Shown here in pieces: positions 48,603 through 58,143 of a stretch of DNA of 64,000 nt. The first letter of the stretch is position 1. Each line of letters opens with the position of its first letter. Under the pieces are notes generated by a model. The model made no database searches. It was not told the origin of the DNA and saw nothing but the letters and a program-made list of their open reading frames with translations. The stretch is from the NCBI RefSeq assembly GCF_963676665.1, contig NZ_OY781371.1:699001-763000 (forward strand). The letters are read 5' to 3'. This DNA comes from an uncultured Tolumonas sp. GTDB taxonomy: Bacteria > Pseudomonadota > Gammaproteobacteria > Enterobacterales > Aeromonadaceae. Position numbers and translations under genes: made by a program.

Positions 48603-49454
48603 ATGTCGGGGGCGGTTATGCTGAATCAAGTAAACGAAGCAATCCAGACTCATTATAGCCGCTTGGATGTGGGCAGTGTCATTTTAGCGGCTCTGGAAAA
48701 AGTGGGGAAAGACCTAGATCATCTTACGCCGGAGGATTTAGCCCCTGTCGACGAGTTTCATATTCGGGGGCGGGCAGCGACACTTGAACTTGCCCGCGCC
48801 GCTGGTCTTGATGCCAATAAGCACGTTCTTGATGTTGGTAGCGGTGTTGGTGGTACTTCGCGATGTCTCGCGAAGGAATTCGGCTGCCGCGTTACGGGCA
48901 TTGACCTCACAGACGAATACGGTCTCGCTGCTGCAATGCTATCGAGCAAGGTTGGGCTCGCGGATCTGGTTGATTACCACCAAGGCGATGCCACCAACTT
49001 GCCGTTTGATGATGGAATATTCGATGTTGTCTGGACGGAACATGTGGCAATGAATATTCCTGATAAAACTAAGTTGTATGCAGAGCTCCATCGAGTTCTG
49101 AAACCAAATGGAACGCTCGCGATCTACGACGTATTAGCCGGCCCTTCTGGTACAGTCCTGTTTCCTGTCCCATGGGCGCGCAGCCCAGATACAAGCTTCC
49201 TGGTTCGGCCACATGAGTTACGCATGCTTCTTGAAAGTGTCGGATTTACTATTTCTGAATGGTCAGACACGACAGAGGTGGCGCGTGAGTGGTTCCTGTC
49301 TCTGGCCGAAAAAATACGAAAAGAAGGCTTTCCGCCCCTTGGATTTCATCTGCTCTTAGGCCGTGATTTTCAGGAGATGGCGCAAAATCAGGGAAGGAAT
49401 CTTCAGGAAGGGCGAATAGTTCTTGGACAAGTTGTCGCAAGAAAGCTGATATAA
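48603..49454 (+). CDS. Class I SAM-dependent methyltransferase
   Basis: 283 residues. Motif I NKHVLDVGSGVGGTSRCLA binds S-adenosylmethionine, VTGIDLTDEYG is the acidic loop, GDATNLPFDDGIFDVVWTEHV and LHRVLKPNGTLAIYDV are motifs post-I to III (UbiE/COQ5 and glycine/sarcosine-methyltransferase-like). Substrate unknown. ATG at 48618 (MLNQVNEAI) is an alternative start with GGGGGCGG upstream. Confidence 0.88.
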   Translation: MSGAVMLNQVNEAIQTHYSRLDVGSVILAALEKVGKDLDHLTPEDLAPVDEFHIRGRAATLELARAAGLDANKHVLDVGSGVGGTSRCLAKEFGCRVTGIDLTDEYGLAAAMLSSKVGLADLVDYHQGDATNLPFDDGIFDVVWTEHVAMNIPDKTKLYAELHRVLKPNGTLAIYDVLAGPSGTVLFPVPWARSPDTSFLVRPHELRMLLESVGFTISEWSDTTEVAREWFLSLAEKIRKEGFPPLGFHLLLGRDFQEMAQNQGRNLQEGRIVLGQVVARKLI

Positions 49455-49459
49455 CAGCA

Positions 49460-50227
49460 GCATCTACCGAAACTGTTGAGATAAAATTCATCAATCAATT
49501 ATCGCAACCATCTACGATTAACTGGCATGGTTTACCCATTTCGCCTAAGCAGGATGGAAATCCCATGGATCCTGTTCCTCCTGGTGGCTTACTTGAAAAA
49601 CCAGTCCGAGATGCGCAAAAAATATTATTAAGCCCGGCAGAGCGTGTTGAAATCATCGTGGATACATTGGGACAGGAAGGCGCAATTAATTTGCAAGCCG
49701 AACCCTATAACCGGGGAAAAATGGGGCATGTTGCGGCTGAACAAAATATCAATATAGCGTCTGTCAATTTAATCACGGGTCAATCTATCGCAGTGCCAGA
49801 GACACTAAGGAAAATAGATGATCTTGGTGAATTGAAAGCAGTGAAAAAAATTGTTTTTACAGAAACCATGAGTATGGCAAATGGTAAGCATTCCATGGCG
49901 TTTTTACTCAATTGAAAATCATTTGATATGGATCGTATCGATTTTTTCAGCCGGTTACATGAAGTGGAACAGTGGGAGATCACCAACAAGTCGGATATGG
50001 ACCATCCATTTCATGTTCACGGAACGCTATTCTAACTGGTTGAAACCGAGCAAAATAATATGCGAACTCCAGCGCCTTATCGAGCGTGGAAAGACACCGT
50101 AAATGTGCGTGCAGGTGAAACAGTACGAATTAAGATCCGACAAGATTATCCGGGACTAAGAATGCTTCATTGCTATATTCTGGAACATGAAGTTCAGGGA
50201 ATGATGGCGATGCAGCAAGTAAAATAG
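49460..50227 (+). pseudogene. Multicopper oxidase remnant (CueO/CopA-like)
   Basis: Remains of a periplasmic copper oxidase. Visible: NQLSQPSTINWHGLPISPKQDG (first copper histidine motif, HWHG-like) passing directly to MDPVPPGG and then LSPAERVEIIVD, so a block of over 100 residues between them is missing. A frameshift lies near 49900-49920, after which MDHPFHVHGTLF is followed by TAA where CAA would be expected, and the last motif is LHCYILEHEVQGMM, with tyrosine replacing a copper-binding histidine. No start or signal peptide remains. Confidence 0.85.
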
Positions 50228-50252
50228 GTAATTGTTTTAGTTATTCGATAAT

Positions 50253-50280
50253 AAAAGGCCCGGAGAAATCTGAGCCTTTT
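50253..50280 (+). terminator. Rho-independent terminator
   Basis: AAAAGGC (50253-50259) pairs with GCCTTTT (50274-50280), 25 bases beyond the oxidase remnant; symmetrical, so it can serve both strands. Confidence 0.7.
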
Positions 50281-50382
50281 ATTCAGAACATTCGCCTGTT
50301 GCATTAGAAAGACAACGGCTTCCAATAATTAAGAGGGAACCACCGCAGACAATTAACAAACAAGTTGCCGGCGTTCATCCTT

Positions 50383-52071
50383 TTATGCGGATATCACGAT
50401 TTCAACCAGACAGGTTTTACCTGATCGAATGCAATGCTCAACCGTTGGCGCTATGTCAGATGCCTGCGTTACCTTGCAAGCCGTTACCCCCATCGATAAT
50501 GCCAGCGCCTGATAATCAATAACGGGGTTGGTAATATCCATGGCGATAAATTTTCCGGTTTGGGCGGAGGTGTAACTTTCCTGACTACGCATGAAGTTTT
50601 TCAGAATATTGTATTCCTGATTGTTCATCACGATAAACGTGATCGGCAGATTTTCATGTGCTGCAGTCCAGAGCGCTTGCGGCGAATACATCGCGGCCCC
50701 ATCACCGACAAAACAAACAACGGGTTCACGCCCCCGGCCAAGGCTAAAACCGACCGCGGCAGGCATTGCCCAGCCCAAGGCACCGCCCCGGAAGAATGAA
50801 TACTGCGTGGCCTGATGGCTACTTAGGCTGGCACGTAAAGCGTTCGTGGTGGCTAAGGCTTCGTCAATAATGGTGATATCAGGGCCAATCGCGCGTGCCG
50901 CTTCAAATGCCGCGACCAAAGGAGAAACCGGTGTTTCACTAAAATGCGCAGAAACATCTGCGTGCAGTGTTTTTTGTTTCTGTTGCTGCCGAACGAAAGC
51001 AGCATCCAGCAAACTTTTCGCATCAAAATCGATCTGTTGCAGTTCTTGCTTCAGCAGGGGAAGCAACACTTTCAATGAACATTGAAGATCACCAATAGTG
51101 GAGAGTTTTGACACATACGTCCTGCCCAAATCACTCGGGTCTGCTGACAATTGGAAAACCTGACAATGAGATGGAACAGCAGGTATCTCGCTGTAGAGCA
51201 CGGTAATTAGCGACTTCCCGCCTAAACCCAGAATTGCATCGTAGTTTTGTAAAATCTCAGAAATGAGCTTTGCATTCATCGGCATATTGCCGGCCCACAG
51301 CGGGTGTGCGGTCGGGAATGGGATACGGGCAGGGAACGAAGAACCGTAAACCGATGCACCCAGCATTTCTGCTAAAGCAACGACTTCCGTGCTTGCATCA
51401 GAGTCATGGATCTCATCACCGGCAATAATCGCTAAGCGACCGGGGCTGATCTGGGCGATCTCTTTTGCCAGAATATCGAGGCTGCCTGCGGTATAACGAT
51501 GGATAATACGTGATTGCTCAGGAACCGTGACATCACATTGTTGCTCCATCACATCCATCGGTAATGATAAAAATACCGGTCCTTTCGGCGCCGCATCGGC
51601 ATCATTAAAGGCGCGGCGGAGTAAGATTGGCAGTTGAGAGGCGTTGGTAACTTCTTGTGCCCATTTCACATTCGGGCGGGCAATGCTGACTAAATCGTCA
51701 TACAGCAGAGGGTCAGTCAGTGTATGCCGCAGATCTTGCTGGCCAGCGGTCACTACTAACGGGGTTTGTGACACCTTGGCATTAATTAAATTGCCCATGC
51801 CATGACCAAGGCCACCAGCCGTGTGCAGATTAATGAACCCCGGCTTACGCGTTGCCTGCGCATAACCATCCGCCATAGCAACCGCACTGGCTTCCTGTAA
51901 TGCAAAAACATATTTCACTGAATGGTGTCGTAACAAGGCATCGATCAGCGGTAATTCCGTGGTGCCGGGATTGCCGAAAATGTAGTCGATGCCTTCACTT
52001 TCCAGTACTTCAAGTAATACATCCGCGCCGTTCCTTCCTGAACAATCTCCGACTGCTGTTACAGAGCTCAT
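50383..52071 (-). CDS. Thiamine-diphosphate decarboxylase, benzoylformate decarboxylase-like
   Basis: 562 residues with all three ThDP-enzyme domains. N-terminal EGIDYIFGNPGTTELPLIDAL and FALQEASAVAMADGYAQ carry the catalytic glutamate; the C-terminal ThDP motif is VVCFVGDGAAMYSPQALWTAAHENLPITFIVMNNQEYNILK (GDG...NN), closest in form to benzoylformate decarboxylase. It should decarboxylate an aromatic or branched 2-keto acid. A Lrp-type regulator is transcribed divergently from the adjacent region, suggesting amino-acid-linked control. An acetolactate synthase-like role is less likely (no FAD-binding signature seen). Confidence 0.85.
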   Translation of the reverse strand: MSSVTAVGDCSGRNGADVLLEVLESEGIDYIFGNPGTTELPLIDALLRHHSVKYVFALQEASAVAMADGYAQATRKPGFINLHTAGGLGHGMGNLINAKVSQTPLVVTAGQQDLRHTLTDPLLYDDLVSIARPNVKWAQEVTNASQLPILLRRAFNDADAAPKGPVFLSLPMDVMEQQCDVTVPEQSRIIHRYTAGSLDILAKEIAQISPGRLAIIAGDEIHDSDASTEVVALAEMLGASVYGSSFPARIPFPTAHPLWAGNMPMNAKLISEILQNYDAILGLGGKSLITVLYSEIPAVPSHCQVFQLSADPSDLGRTYVSKLSTIGDLQCSLKVLLPLLKQELQQIDFDAKSLLDAAFVRQQQKQKTLHADVSAHFSETPVSPLVAAFEAARAIGPDITIIDEALATTNALRASLSSHQATQYSFFRGGALGWAMPAAVGFSLGRGREPVVCFVGDGAAMYSPQALWTAAHENLPITFIVMNNQEYNILKNFMRSQESYTSAQTGKFIAMDITNPVIDYQALALSMGVTACKVTQASDIAPTVEHCIRSGKTCLVEIVISA

Positions 52072-52197
52072 GTGTCATCCTTATTTTGAGAATAATGCGA
52101 ATATGCTGGTGATTATAGGAGATGGAGTCAGGCTAAACTTTTCTATAAAATCACCGCAAATAGAAATATTGGGAATAAAATTCCTAAAAGGCGTGAT

Positions 52198-52686
52198 ATG
52201 CAGAAAAATAATTCCTCAAATGTTGAGTTGGATGAAACAACCTTAAAAATTTTGGATTGCTTGCAGAAAAATGCCGAGCTCAGTATTGCGGAATTATCAG
52301 AAATTGTCGGGTTATCGCAATCTCCATGTTGGCGACGAGTTAACGACTTAAAAACGAGTGGCTTGATTCAAAAATCAGTGGCTATTGCTGATCAGGAAAA
52401 ACTCGGCCTGCATGTAAACGTCTTTGTTCATGTGACGTTATGTCGCCAGACGGAAGAGTGTTTGATGCAGTTCGAAGAGGCAATTCGCGATCTGCCAGAG
52501 ATCATGGAATGCTACCTCATGAGCGGAGAGGCCGATTACATGCTGCGCGTGGTAGTGCATGATTTGCGTGAATATCAGCATTTACTGACGAATTGTCTGA
52601 CGAAAATTCCGGCCGTTTCCTCAATTCGCTCTAGTTTTGCACTATCGAGAGTGAAATACACGACCGCGCTACCACTGGGCATTTAA
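52198..52686 (+). CDS. Lrp/AsnC-family transcriptional regulator
   Basis: 162 residues: LDETTLKILDCLQKNAELSIAELSEIVGLSQSPCWRRVNDLKTSGLI is the winged-helix DNA-binding half, and IMECYLMSGEADYMLRVVV with PAVSSIRSSFALSRVKYTTALPL is the RAM ligand-binding half. Divergent from the ThDP decarboxylase with about 126 bases between, so it probably controls that gene in response to an amino acid. Confidence 0.93.
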   Translation: MQKNNSSNVELDETTLKILDCLQKNAELSIAELSEIVGLSQSPCWRRVNDLKTSGLIQKSVAIADQEKLGLHVNVFVHVTLCRQTEECLMQFEEAIRDLPEIMECYLMSGEADYMLRVVVHDLREYQHLLTNCLTKIPAVSSIRSSFALSRVKYTTALPLGI

Positions 52687-52746
52687 CTGGGCATTAAAAT
52701 TACGGCCCCGGGAATCTCATAAATGAAATGATCGAAGCCAGATTTA

Positions 52747-52776
52747 GTTGAGCATTACAAGCTCAACCGGGCCTTT
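52747..52776 (+). terminator. Terminator after the Lrp-type gene
   Basis: GTTGAGC (52747-52753) and GCTCAAC (52761-52767) form a stem followed by CCGGGCCTTTTCTT. It also faces the convergent PadR gene. Confidence 0.5.
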
Positions 52777-52799
52777 TCTTGTGAATAGATAAAGCGCTC

Positions 52800-53357
52800 T
52801 TAATTATCTGATTTATTTTTTGCATCCTGACAATATGCGATGCACTTGTTTATCCAGTTAAGTGTGCACTCTTCCCGCATAATGGCACTTTCTAAAACGA
52901 TAAAATCGCCAAATCGATCGCTGTCGCAATCAGGTACCTCAGGATATTGCTCTGATGTTTTCTTCAGCGTATTGAGTCGTTTAATGTGTTGCATTTTCTG
53001 GCTTTCTAATAGCCCGATGCGAGAGGTCAGATCAATATTGTTAGAGAAATACATACGAACACGGAACACATCTTTTGCTGTCTTCTCGATAGGCTCATCT
53101 TTATGAAGCCATTTCAGTAAGTCCGTTTTACCCGCCTCAGTGATGGTGTATTGCTTTTTTTCTAATATATCGCCTGAGATCTCAATATCAAACGTGACCA
53201 ACCCTTCGTCATTGAGCTTCTTAAGTTCGGTATAGATCTGACTGTGCTTAGCGTGCCAGAACTCGGCTAATTCGTAGTTGAACTCTTTCCCAATGTCATA
53301 ACCGGTCATGGGTTGTTTATTCAATAAACCCAAGATCGCGTATTTGAGCACTCTCAT
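52800..53357 (-). CDS. PadR-family transcriptional regulator
   Basis: 185 residues: LKYAILGLLNKQPMTGYDIGKEF and FWHAKHSQIYTELKKLNDEGLVT are the PadR winged helix, with QYTITEAGKTDLLKWL as the wing, and the C-terminus is the helical dimerisation domain (PadR_C, VRMYFSNNIDLTSRIGLLE). Transcribed away from the transporter gene with a 34-bp palindrome in between, so it likely controls the transporter/oxidoreductase pair and itself. Confidence 0.93.
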   Translation of the reverse strand: MRVLKYAILGLLNKQPMTGYDIGKEFNYELAEFWHAKHSQIYTELKKLNDEGLVTFDIEISGDILEKKQYTITEAGKTDLLKWLHKDEPIEKTAKDVFRVRMYFSNNIDLTSRIGLLESQKMQHIKRLNTLKKTSEQYPEVPDCDSDRFGDFIVLESAIMREECTLNWINKCIAYCQDAKNKSDN

Positions 53358-53449
53358 TTGTTGTCTGCCGATGCCGTTTGGTTACGCAGAAGCATAACAA
53401 AGCTCACATATTTGAACAATAAACATCAATGCATTCATTTATTCATGTA

Positions 53450-53483
53450 ATAGCAAACATGTAAATATTGACATGTTTGCTAT
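53450..53483 (+). promoter_or_regulatory. 34-bp perfect palindrome, likely PadR operator
   Basis: ATAGCAAACATGT (53450-53462) and ACATGTTTGCTAT (53471-53483) are exact inverse complements around AAATATTG. Placed between the divergent PadR and transporter genes; PadR sites are typically ATGT-N8-ACAT, and this core is exactly ATGT-8 bases-ACAT. Confidence 0.8.
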
Positions 53484-53577
53484 TGAGCGATTAATTTAGC
53501 ACCCAGTCAGGATAATTATGTTGTTAATTAATTACCTATATTGTTAATGAAATGTTTAAAACAATTAGGAGAATAAA

Positions 53578-54834
53578 ATGAATTACTCAAGAAAAAGGTG
53601 GCTAATATTAATTGCTAGCTGCTTTATCAATTTATGCATCGGTTCTATGTATGCATGGAGTGTATTTTCTGCACCGATGGCGGAATATTTAAGTCAATTA
53701 AATGGCATTCATTTAACACCCGCTAATTTGTCGATTGTCTTTGTGGTCGCTAATTCCATTGGGCCGATCACGATGATTTCCGGCGGTAAAATTAATGATA
53801 AATTTGGCCCTCGATTTGTTATTTTTGTTGGTGGCCTGATGTTTGGTGGTGGAATGTTTTTATCCGGCTACGCAACACATCTTGATCACCTAATTCTTTC
53901 CTATGGAATATTAACCGGTCTTGGTTTAGGCATGGTTTATGGCGCAACAATTAGTACTTCAATTAAGTTTTTCCCGGATAAACGTGGTTTTGTCGGTGGT
54001 GTGACTACGGCATTATTTGGTATTAGCTCGGTTATTATCCCGCCAATTGCGGCGATAATCACAAAGGAAATGGGTGTTATTTCCTCATTTAAAATAATTG
54101 GTATGGCATTTACATTAATTGTTTGTATTAGTGCATTTTTCATTGATAAATGTCCGGATGGTTTTAAACCTCATGGCTGGCAGCCACCGGCAGCAAATCG
54201 TGCAACATCGGGTGTGAATAAAGATTGGAAAGAGATGTTACAAACACCTTCTTTCTATATTTTGATCACGCTGCTGACCTGCGGGGCGGTTGCTGGTTTG
54301 ATGTGTATCGCATTAGCTTCACCGTTAGCACAAAAAATGATTGGCATGTCGACTGCTGCGGCAACTGCTGCCGTTTCTACATTGGCTCTATTTAATGTGT
54401 TAGGTCGTATTTCAGCCGGTATTATTTCAGACAAAATTGGTCGTATTAATACGCTAGCACTTGCTTGTTTGCTTTCTATCGTAGGGCTTTATTTACTTTA
54501 TATTTCTGGTGAAGGTGATATTGAGACCTTTTATTTTGGTATTTCAATTATCGGCGCTAGTTTTGGTTCTTTCATGGGGGTGTTCCCTGGGTTCACCGCA
54601 GATCAATTCGGCGCTAAAAATAACAGCGTTAATTTTGGTATTATGTTTTCCGGCTTTGCTGTGGCGGGATATGCCGGCCCGACCATTATGACATTAATAT
54701 TTAATGCCACAAACAGTTATAAAGGTGCCTTTTTAATTGGCATTGGCTTTAGTGTGGCAGGTTTAGCTTTAACTTATGTCTATCGGATCGCTAATAAGAA
54801 ATTTAGTCCTGAATTGTCTTTTGCCAATAAGTAG
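53578..54834 (+). CDS. OFA-family MFS transporter
   Basis: 418 residues, twelve hydrophobic segments. Family marks: CIGSMYAWSVFSAPMAEYL near the start, GGKINDKFGPRFVIFVGGL between helices 2 and 3, GLGLGMVYGATISTSIKFFPDKRGFVGG, and FNVLGRISAGIISDKIGR. OFA members exchange oxalate/formate or other carboxylates. TTAGGAG site before ATG at 53578. Eighteen bases before the oxidoreductase gene, so one operon that imports and then reduces an organic acid is likely. Confidence 0.9.
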   Translation: MNYSRKRWLILIASCFINLCIGSMYAWSVFSAPMAEYLSQLNGIHLTPANLSIVFVVANSIGPITMISGGKINDKFGPRFVIFVGGLMFGGGMFLSGYATHLDHLILSYGILTGLGLGMVYGATISTSIKFFPDKRGFVGGVTTALFGISSVIIPPIAAIITKEMGVISSFKIIGMAFTLIVCISAFFIDKCPDGFKPHGWQPPAANRATSGVNKDWKEMLQTPSFYILITLLTCGAVAGLMCIALASPLAQKMIGMSTAAATAAVSTLALFNVLGRISAGIISDKIGRINTLALACLLSIVGLYLLYISGEGDIETFYFGISIIGASFGSFMGVFPGFTADQFGAKNNSVNFGIMFSGFAVAGYAGPTIMTLIFNATNSYKGAFLIGIGFSVAGLALTYVYRIANKKFSPELSFANK

Positions 54835-54852
54835 TATTTTGGAATTTATATC

Positions 54853-56802
54853 ATGAAACGAAAATATCCACATTTATGTAAAACAATTAAAATTGGGAAC
54901 GTCTATTTTAGAAATCGCATGTTTGGTGCGCCGATGGGCGGCACCGATATTACGGCGGATTGTACGGTCGGCCCCGCATCGACTGCGTTCTATGAATATC
55001 GGGCAAAAGGCGGGGCGGCCAGTGTGACGGTGAGTGAGCTGGTGGTGCACCCAAAAACCGAAGGCTCGCATATGTACCATCTTGACCTGCATACACCGGG
55101 GTCTTTAGCGAGCTTTACTTATACTGCCGATGCAATCCGTAGGCATGGTGCGATTGCCAGTGTTGAGTTATCGCATTCTGGCCAATATGCCGGCACCTAT
55201 CTGACAGATAAAGATAAAAAAGAGGGGTTATGCCAATGGGGACCAAGCGATGGCACGCGCCCTGATGGCAGAGAAGTGCGCGCATTAACGGAAGAGTTGA
55301 TCCAAGAAATAATCGAAGCCTATGGTGAAAAAGCGGCGTTAGCTAAAAAAGCTGGCTTTGAAATGGTCATGGTCCATGGTGGGCACGGCTGGTTAATTAA
55401 TCAGTTTTTATCCCCTTATTTCAATAAACGCACCGACAAGTATGGTGGCTCGCTGGAAAATCGTGTGCGGTTTGCACAGGAAGTATTAGATAGCATTCGT
55501 AAAGCGGTTGGTGTTGGTTTCCCAATTGAATTTCGGATGAGCGGTTCAGAACTGTTTGATGGCGGTTACGATCTCAATGATGGTATCGAAATTGCCAAAT
55601 TACTGGAAAGTCGCATCGACCTGCTGCATGTCTCTGCCGGTACGTATCAGCGCGGATTCGGCGTCACCCATCCATCGATGTTTTTACCGCATGGCAGTAA
55701 CGTTTATCTGGCGGAAGCCATTAAAAAACAGGTGAATGTGCCAGTAGCTACCATTGGCGGGTTAAATGATCCGCAGATGATGGAAGATATTATCGCATCG
55801 GGTAAAGCGGACATTGTCGAGATGGCGCGCGCGTTGTTAGCCGACCCTGAATTACCGAAAAAAATCACCATGAATCGGGATGAATACATCGTTCGGTGTC
55901 TACGTTGTTACACCTGTATGGCGGAGCGTGCTCAGACGGCTACTCGCCGATGTACTGTTAATCCCATCATTGGCCGTGAGCTTGATGGTATGGAAATATT
56001 ACCTGCTGCAAATAAGAAAAAAGTGCTGGTGGTTGGGGCAGGGCCTGGGGGCTTACAGGCGGCACTGACTGCAGCCAAGCGTGGGCACGAGGTCATTTTA
56101 TGTGAAAAAAATGATGAAGTGGGCGGCATTTTGATTGGCGAACAAGCGATCCCGTTTAAGTATGAAATGTATCAGCTCGGTGTCACCTTGGGTAAGCTTT
56201 GTCATGAAGCCGGTGTTGATATTCGTCTCAATACCCCCGTTGATAAGGCCTATGCGGAAGCGATTGATGCGGATGCCATCATTATTGCGGTTGGCTCCGA
56301 ACCAGTTATGCCACCGATCAAAGGGCTTGATAGTGAGCAGGTGGTCTTAATTAACGATTACCATCATCACAAAGAAAAAATCAGTGATGACGTAGTGGTG
56401 TTAGGCGGCGGGCTGGCGGGTTGTGAAGTGGCAATTCATTTCGCCCGAGAGAATAAGCGAGTTCGCTTGGTTGAGATGAACAGTGAATTGTCACCAGATG
56501 CGAATGTGCGTCATCGGCCGTTGCTGTTAGCTGAAATAGAAAAATCGGGCATTGAGGTGTTCAAAAACCATAAAGCGCTTGAAGTAAACAATGATGGTGT
56601 TTTGTGTCAGGACAAGAATGGTAATGAAGTGCTGATCCCTGGCACTAGCGTTGTTTGTGCTTTAGGCCAACGCTCACGAAGAGACATTGTTGATGAGTTG
56701 TGGGATTCAGCGCCGTTAGTGTCGCAGATCGGTGATTGTGTGAAAGTATCAACCATTACGACAGCTGTTTATCAGGGCCACCACGCTGCAATGGATGTGT
56801 GA
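54853..56802 (+). CDS. Old-yellow-enzyme-family FAD/FMN/4Fe-4S oxidoreductase (enoate/dienoyl reductase-like)
   Basis: 649 residues. The N-terminal half is an FMN TIM barrel (VYFRNRMFGAPMGG, SVELSHSGQYAG, MVHGGHGWLINQFLSPYFNKRTDKYGGSLENR). Cysteines in RCLRCYTCMAERAQTATRRCTVNP ligate a 4Fe-4S cluster. The C-terminal half has two dinucleotide folds (KVLVVGAGPGGLQAALTAAKRGHEV and DVVVLGGGLAGCEVAIHFA). The layout matches 2,4-dienoyl-CoA reductase and 2-enoate reductase types that reduce C=C bonds. Operon with the OFA transporter, under probable PadR control. Confidence 0.92.
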   Translation: MKRKYPHLCKTIKIGNVYFRNRMFGAPMGGTDITADCTVGPASTAFYEYRAKGGAASVTVSELVVHPKTEGSHMYHLDLHTPGSLASFTYTADAIRRHGAIASVELSHSGQYAGTYLTDKDKKEGLCQWGPSDGTRPDGREVRALTEELIQEIIEAYGEKAALAKKAGFEMVMVHGGHGWLINQFLSPYFNKRTDKYGGSLENRVRFAQEVLDSIRKAVGVGFPIEFRMSGSELFDGGYDLNDGIEIAKLLESRIDLLHVSAGTYQRGFGVTHPSMFLPHGSNVYLAEAIKKQVNVPVATIGGLNDPQMMEDIIASGKADIVEMARALLADPELPKKITMNRDEYIVRCLRCYTCMAERAQTATRRCTVNPIIGRELDGMEILPAANKKKVLVVGAGPGGLQAALTAAKRGHEVILCEKNDEVGGILIGEQAIPFKYEMYQLGVTLGKLCHEAGVDIRLNTPVDKAYAEAIDADAIIIAVGSEPVMPPIKGLDSEQVVLINDYHHHKEKISDDVVVLGGGLAGCEVAIHFARENKRVRLVEMNSELSPDANVRHRPLLLAEIEKSGIEVFKNHKALEVNNDGVLCQDKNGNEVLIPGTSVVCALGQRSRRDIVDELWDSAPLVSQIGDCVKVSTITTAVYQGHHAAMDV

Positions 56803-56825
56803 TTAGCCTAAGCGCTATCTAATAT

Positions 56826-56857
56826 AAAAATGCCAGTTGCTGGACACTGGCATTTTT
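56826..56857 (+). terminator. Bidirectional terminator
   Basis: AAAAATGCCAGT (56826-56837) pairs with ACTGGCATTTTT (56846-56857). Lies between convergent genes and has T-runs on both strands. Confidence 0.8.
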
Positions 56858-56892
56858 TCAATCAAATCAGAAAATAAGCACTTTCGTTCCCG

Positions 56893-57249
56893 TTATAAAA
56901 ATTCGGTTAACCCCTGAAACCACATCACTTCAACAAAATCACCTTTGATCACTAATAACTCTTCGTGAAGAGCCGTAAGAAACGCGTCTTTTCCTTCTTT
57001 TGACGACAACACGGCATAACCTGATGCTGCGTCTTTAAAAATCATCGCAAATTGAGGTGCCTGGGTGAGACCCGCTGTCGATGTGACTTTTCCATTTTGT
57101 ATCGTGAAATGGCGACCAATGCCATCTATCGTCTGGATCTGAAAAACTAATTTTTTACCATCAACATATTTTGCACATGCTGGTTTGGTTTTGACCGCGC
57201 GCTGTAACAGCTTAGTTAACATCCAGAGCAAAAATTTGAATTTCAACAT
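56893..57249 (-). CDS. SCP2-like sterol-carrier-fold small protein
   Basis: 118 residues. After a hydrophobic N-terminal helix (FKFLLWMLTKLLQRAV) comes a pattern seen in SCP2-type lipid-binding domains: LVFQIQTIDGIGRHFTIQNGKVTST, PQFAMIFKDAASGYAVL and LLVIKGDFVEVMWFQGLTEF. Last gene of the minus-strand run from 59944, only 15 bases after the hydrolase stop, so probably co-transcribed. Confidence 0.68.
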   Translation of the reverse strand: MLKFKFLLWMLTKLLQRAVKTKPACAKYVDGKKLVFQIQTIDGIGRHFTIQNGKVTSTAGLTQAPQFAMIFKDAASGYAVLSSKEGKDAFLTALHEELLVIKGDFVEVMWFQGLTEFL

Positions 57250-57264
57250 GGTTAATTTTTATCC

Positions 57265-58113
57265 TTACTCTTCATCTAAAAACTGCATTGCATGCTTCAA
57301 AAATCGTTCTGGATACTGATATTGAGCGGCATGACCAGTATCTGGATAAATGAATAATTGCGCATTCGGGATGTTCTGAGCCATATACCAAGAATTGATG
57401 GTGGGGATCATTACATCATTTGAACCATTAAGAATGAAGGTTGGCTGCCTGATTTCCCGTAAATGTTTAAACGGTTCGTTGCGATCTAATTTGGCCAGAT
57501 AATACATATTGGCTTCGATCTGTGCCTGAATTACAGCAGGCGAGCTGGCGGGATCTTGTTCTATCCGCTGGTGACGGCGTTCCCAGAAAGCGAGACCGGC
57601 TTGTCGGGCTGCCTCTGAACGGCCAAAAAACAGGAATAAAAAATCTTCTACCGTTGGAACGGGTCGAGGTGCTGCATCCAAAACACCGGGGTCGGAATCT
57701 GGATTTCCACCGCGTGGCCCTGTGCCTAACAGCATGAGTTTTCGGACTAGCGCGGGATGACGCAATGTCAGATCTTGCGCCTGAAAACCGCCAAGAGAAA
57801 AACCCAATACATCAACTACGGTTAAGCCGAGTGCGCGTATAACCGCCGCCGCGTCGTCGGCCATCTGTTCAATCCGGGTTCGCGGTGTGCCGGAAGACGA
57901 AGCTACGCCACGTCCGTTGAACAAGATCACCTCTCGTCCTGCAGCCAAACCATCTGTTATGAGTGGATCCCAATGATCCATGCCGCCACGGAAATGCTGT
58001 AGAAAAAACAGCGGTGGCTGTTTCGTGGTGTTATTTCCCCAACGGCGATAAGCGAATCGGTCACCATCAATGTCGACAAAAAGGGTAGGCGCCGTGAGAT
58101 GCGTATTGGTCAT
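57265..58113 (-). CDS. Alpha/beta-hydrolase
   Basis: 282 residues with the alpha/beta-hydrolase core: oxyanion region FLQHFRGGMDHWDP, nucleophile elbow VLGFSLGGFQAQ (serine), acid in FILNGSNDVMIP and the catalytic histidine in PDTGHAAQYQYP. Fits esterase/haloperoxidase-type enzymes; substrate unknown. Third gene of an SDR / quinone reductase / hydrolase operon. Confidence 0.9.
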   Translation of the reverse strand: MTNTHLTAPTLFVDIDGDRFAYRRWGNNTTKQPPLFFLQHFRGGMDHWDPLITDGLAAGREVILFNGRGVASSSGTPRTRIEQMADDAAAVIRALGLTVVDVLGFSLGGFQAQDLTLRHPALVRKLMLLGTGPRGGNPDSDPGVLDAAPRPVPTVEDFLFLFFGRSEAARQAGLAFWERRHQRIEQDPASSPAVIQAQIEANMYYLAKLDRNEPFKHLREIRQPTFILNGSNDVMIPTINSWYMAQNIPNAQLFIYPDTGHAAQYQYPERFLKHAMQFLDEE

Positions 58114-58143
58114 AAATAAATATCCTGAAATTGAAATGTCAGA

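Noticed and set aside
49565-49915. 116-codon frame as an independent gene
   Set aside because: It is an internal piece of the decayed multicopper oxidase, in frame with the upstream copper motif.
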